64,000 nt of DNA from the NCBI RefSeq assembly GCF_005239225.2, contig NC_133285.1, positions 504,260 through 568,259 on the forward strand, given 5' to 3'. The notes below the pieces were generated by a model. It did no database searches, had not been told where the DNA came from, and saw nothing but the letters and a program-made list of their open reading frames with translations. The position numbers and the translations under genes are program-made. The number at the start of each line of letters is the position of its first letter. Positions within the stretch are counted from its first letter, which is position 1. The DNA comes from Populus alba. Lineage: Eukaryota; Streptophyta; Magnoliopsida; Malpighiales; Salicaceae. Shown piece after piece: positions 60,137 through 64,000 of the stretch.

Positions 60137-62045
60137 CCGCATTCAAATTTTTGATTAAAAAAATAATTAAATAAAAAATTATTTTTTAAAAAAACACAAT
60201 TTTAACTGTGTTTTCAAACAGATTTTAAATTTTAATTTGTAAATAATGTAAGTATACTTTTTTTTATTAAACTTTTTTCCAGAGATAATCGTAGCTGCAA
60301 TGTAATATTTTTAATTTTTATAGATTCTGTATATATTGAATTGGGAATTGGTTAGGCTGGACTCAACTTGTAGGCTAGGACAAGCTGATTATTAGTCTAC
60401 ATTGACGTGCAAGGTCAGTCGGGTGCGCGTGCGCGCGGGGGCGAATAGTGACGATCTTGACTCAAACAACTTCAAGGAAAGTTTGCCCGTTGCATGCTCT
60501 TGGAAGCAACCGGATTATTGTAACATATACTAGTTTTTTTTTTTTCAAGTTGTCTTATTTTTTTTAGTTGTTATTTATGCATTTCGGGATTATTTTTATT
60601 TTTTTTTTCTTTTAACAAATTCTTTTTTTTTATTTAATTTAGTTTATTAATGTTTAAAATTTTTTTATTTAGTTATCAAACTTTCATGAAACATTTTCTG
60701 AGTTTAACGGATTAACCTGATTTGAAAAGTTAACTCATAATTTTTTTTTATTTAGTTTAGTTTGTTAATATTAAATTTCTTTTTGTTTAGTTATCTGACT
60801 TTCATAATACATATCTCGAGTTTCATGGGTTAACCTGGTTTCACGAGTGAACCCAGTTAATTCTAGGTTGACCCGTTAATTTTTTTTTTGTTTTTTTTAT
60901 ATTCATAAATTTTTTTTGTTTAATTTAGTTTGTTAATGTTAATTTTTTTTATTTAGTTATCAGACTTTCATGACACAAATCTTGAGTTTAATGAGTTAAT
61001 ATGGTTTGACGAGTTAACCCAAATTTTATTTTTCTTTTTAATTAATTTTTTTTGTTTAGTTCAGTTTGTTAACGTTTATTTTTTTTTATTTAGTTATCAA
61101 ACATTCAAGACACGAATTCCGAATTTAACGGGTTAACCTGGTTTGACGAGTTAAACCTAAATTTTTTTTTTTGCTTTTTTATCTTTTTTAATTATTTTTT
61201 CGTTTAGTTTAATTTGTTAATGTTAAATTTCTTTCTATTTAGTTTTTTTTTTTTTTTTTACTTCTTAGAGGTTTTTTTTCTTTTTAATTAATTTAGTTTA
61301 TTAATATTAAATTTTTTCTATGTAGTTCTCGGCTGATGCCTTTAGTTTTTCTTTTTCTTTTTTTTTTGTTGTTTTTTATGCCTTTGACTATAGATTGCAC
61401 AGTGCAGTCCACGGTGAAAAGGCTGATGCCTTTAGTTTTTTTTTTTGTTTTTTTTCTATTTAATTAATTTTTTTTTGTTTAATTTAAATTGTTAATGTTA
61501 AATTTTTTTTTCTATTTAGTTATTAAACTTTCATGACACGGATTCCGGGTTTGACGGGTTAACCTGATTTGACGAGTTAACCCGGTTAATTCTTGGTTAA
61601 CACATTAATTTGTTTTTTCCTATTTAGTTATCAAACTTTTATGACGCGAATCTAAGGTTTGAAGGGTTAACCCAGTTAATGCATATTTATTTTTTTTTCG
61701 TTTTCTTCATTAGTTTTTTTTCTTCCTGTTGGTTTTTTTTTTTGTCTTTTTCTTTTTAATTAATCTTTTTAATTATCACACTTTTATGACACGCCCTTAC
61801 AACTAGACCCACGTCCAATGCTATTAAGTCTGGTATTGCAGCCAAACCCACTTAAATTTAGGTCATACAAGTTTAATGTTATTATTAATATTATAGATAT
61901 TACTCTTGGTTTAAGCGTTGCGACCAAACCTAAGAATTTTAGGTATAATTTTATAAAAAGACCTAACACTTTTTATATTTTAATTTTTTTAAAAATATAA
62001 AAAATAATTGAACTGCACATCATCACGTGGGACATGTAAGTAGTC
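60137..62045. repeat. AT-rich and GGGTTAACC repeats
   Basis: 60137-60345 matches 9290-9500, and 60350-60470 repeats the GC-rich GTGCGCGTGCGCGCGGG stretch. 60540-61690 is another array of GGGTTAACC units. It closes with the unit CCACGTCCAATGCTATTAAG..GTATAATTTTATAAAAAGACC (61800-61975). No gene. Confidence 0.7.
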
Positions 62046-63215
62046 TACTCTATTTATGAAACAAAGGGCCTATACGACGTGGAATGAGTCCATGAAAAAG
62101 CCATGCACTTAATTCATTCATAAATTTCGCAGGCAAGCACTAGACGCAAACATGGCCTCCAAGACGCGAGCAATTATTTTCCACACGGTCTCTTTCCATG
62201 GAAGGATGGATTGACTGCCTGGCCTTCTTAGTTTTCAAATGCCACTGTTTCGTGATCAAAAAATAGATGCTTGTTTTTTTTGGGTATAACTTTATAAAAA
62301 AAACTAATATTTTTAGATTTTTAGCTTTTTTTAAAATATAAAAATATTTAATCCACACATCACACCGATCATATAACTAGTCTACCCTATTTATGAAACA
62401 AAGGGCCTACAAGACGCCTGTTCTTTTGAGTGACAGATTGTTGAGACCAATAAAAACAAACTGAGAAGTACGAGAAAACAATGGTGGTGAAATTTCATGT
62501 TCCTTTTTATTTGACGCTGCTTCACCATGACAGTTGGCATTGCATTTCCTCAGTTCTTAATTTTTGGTGCTATGAATTGCTAACAGTGTAAGCTAGACAA
62601 TAAACACCGGTTTTGGACTTTCTCTACACCACAACTACATCAGTCTTTCATGATTACAGGTTCGATCCCTTCAGAAATTGGGAATTCGAAGAATTTGTAT
62701 GGACTTTCTCTACATCACTTCTTCGATTCCTTTTTCATTAGACAATTTAAAAAACTAACTTGAAATTATGTTTTTTAAATTTTAAACACAAGTAAAAAAA
62801 ATGAAAGTTGAATGAATATCACCCGATCAACTAAATAGGTTTGAAGACAGTCTAGATGATTGGTAAAAATATAATTTGACTAAAACAATTTAAAATTGCA
62901 TATTTTTTCTTTAAAAATATTGAAACGAGAACACATTAGATCGATTCAGGTTAACCTTTTAAATTTGTAATTAAGATAATAAAAACCATGATAATACTAA
63001 ATAAAACAAGCCGAGTTATTTCCAGAACAGGCCGAGATTCTGATCGACATAAAATTTATTTTAATTTATTTTATTTTTTAAATTGAAATAAAAATACTGA
63101 TTATTCCGGATAAAACAGAATAGAAATAACAAGTTATAACAATTTTGAGATGTCTAAAGCCTTATTCCAATCAAATCAAACGGATACATCCTTTTGGAAA
63201 TATGAAACTTGGTCC
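62046..63215 (+). pseudogene. Duplicate of 9.7-10.7 kb with split plus-strand LRR fragment
   Basis: 62046-62260 and 62415-62760 follow 9690-10260, with an extra 150 bases at about 62265-62412. That extra piece is a unit scrap plus a repeat of ATTTATGAAACAAAGGGCC. The LRR homology (CTTCAGAAATTGGGAATTCG) runs to about 62755, is split by AT-rich DNA, and resumes at 63175-63212. No frame survives. Confidence 0.6.
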
Positions 63216-63228
63216 ATTAACTCGATGA

Positions 63229-63480
63229 TTATGAAAGGACTACCTTTCTTGGAATATTAATGATGCTCTTTTTTAGTGACTTTTCTTTGCATGTGGCCAC
63301 TGCAGTTTGATAGGTGGGGCAGTAAACTCCAGCACAAGCACCGTAGCCCTCTGGTAATGTCAGAAAATACTTTTGTTTAAATTTCCGAAATCTATTGCAT
63401 TTGATGAGCACCATGCCCATATATAAACTTCTTCGGGGAAAATAAAATAAAGCAGGAATTATGTAGGGCAGTAAACTCAA
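63229..63480 (-). other. Repeated open stretch of unknown nature, fourth copy
   Basis: SLLPYIIPALFYFPRRSLYM, KQKYFLTL and GYGACAGVYCPTYQTA. It is closer to the 10732 copy (same ending KKSIINIPRKVVLS) than to the other two. No known domain. Confidence 0.3.
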
Positions 63481-63737
63481 GTGAAGAAAACAATACGAGC
63501 ACCTTACCTATATCTAGCATTCCAAAATACAGAAGGATTGATCTTTTTTCTTTTCCCCGGAAAAAGCCGAATCAACTTCAGCATTCCTTTATTATTCCAG
63601 GAATAGCTATTTACTTACTATTTTATAGATAAAATAGATTCACCAAATACTTCTCAAGAAAAGAAAAGAAAAAAATGATTCATCAAATCGGAGCCAAATC
63701 CGACATGCAAAACCCAATACGAGTCCACAACTTGCCA

Positions 63738-63850
63738 ATATGGAAAAGGCCCAGCTAACAAGCCCATAATCTCATTCAGACATAGCCTAGCAGCCGAGCT
63801 CATCTGTATAATAGAAATATCCAAGGAAGCGCGCCTCCAAAACCCTTAAG
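63738..63850. promoter_or_regulatory. Possible promoter remnant with site II-like and telo-box-like words
   Basis: GGCCCA (63748-63753) and GCCCAT (63762-63767) read as TGGGCC and ATGGGC on the minus strand, the site II words of plant housekeeping promoters. AAAACCCTTAAG follows at 63839-63850. A direct repeat CGCGCCTCCAAAACC occurs near 63831 and 63859. No transcript start can be fixed and the gene it served is unknown. Confidence 0.3.
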
Positions 63851-63897
63851 GAAGGTCACGCGCCTCCAAAACCGGTGTTTACTGACTGCCTTACATT

Positions 63898-64000
63898 GTT
63901 AAACAACTCGTAGCACCAAAAATTAAAAAATGAAGAAAGGGAATGCCAACAGTCATAGTGAAGCAGGCAGCTTCAAATAAAATGCAATTTGAGCAATGTG
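63898..64000 (-). other. Start of a third EH-gene block (3' flank), cut by the window end
   Basis: From GTTAAACAACTCGTAGCACC to the last base it matches 32265-32367 and 49155-49258. This is the region just 3' of the EH-gene stop codon. To its left there is no MIK2-like intron but unrelated sequence, so this copy has a different history. It could be the parental full-length EH gene, whose exons would lie beyond the window. Confidence 0.6.

Noticed and set aside
1..64000. tRNA, rRNA, CRISPR arrays or bacterial-type operons
   Set aside because: None seen. The repeats are transposon-derived or microsatellite, without spacer structure, and gene organisation is plant-type with introns.

Overview
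The window is plant nuclear DNA. It is AT-rich with long A/T runs, has spliced genes with GT-AG introns, and is full of non-autonomous transposable elements. The many GGGTTAACC-type dispersed repeats and the gene families suggest a woody dicot, most likely a poplar or relative (Salicaceae). The species is inferred, not proven by the sequence.

The backbone is a tandem cluster of leucine-rich-repeat receptor kinases of the MIK2-like type (LRR-XII family), all on the minus strand and all descended from one two-exon gene. The long exon 1 encodes signal peptide, LRR cap, LRRs, transmembrane helix and most of the kinase. A phase-1 intron splits the Glu codon of the kinase APE motif, and exon 2 encodes the rest of the kinase. 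Only two copies look intact: B (5400-8568, about 1020 aa) and C (15429-18266, about 901 aa). The others are broken: A (104-2273) has no 5' end and has a stop in exon 2. D (23163-23324) is only an N-terminus. E (28069-31529) has no 5' end and has a frameshift. F (37755-43120) has frameshifts and a 2.7-kb intron. G (45887-47071) is an internal fragment. H (54300-57191) has frameshifts. There are also two orphan second exons (31878-32231, 48748-49121) and several short LRR scraps, some on the plus strand.

A second gene family is spliced into the cluster. The last four exons of an EH-domain/EPS15-like endocytosis gene (minus strand) lie inside a block of about 4.2 kb present at 32265-36418 and 49155-53338. 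Both blocks abut a MIK2-like intron at the same junction. A third copy starts at 63898 with a different left flank and runs off the window; it may be the parental gene.

Between genes lie: a recurring 3'-flank module (about 0.8-1.7 kb) that in its best copy holds a decayed plus-strand gene; a solo LTR of 1848 bp with target-site duplication (3091-4938); a 928-bp inverted-repeat element with a perfect 8-bp duplication (21620-22547); a possible hAT-like element in the intron of E; a Helitron-like insertion in the intron of F; large arrays of GGGTTAACC-bearing AT-rich repeats; and segmental duplications, the clearest being 18.0-21.2 kb = 57.0-60.1 kb. I found no tRNA, rRNA or CRISPR. I see no convincing new biological system; the interest lies in how the receptor cluster grows, breaks and captures other genes.
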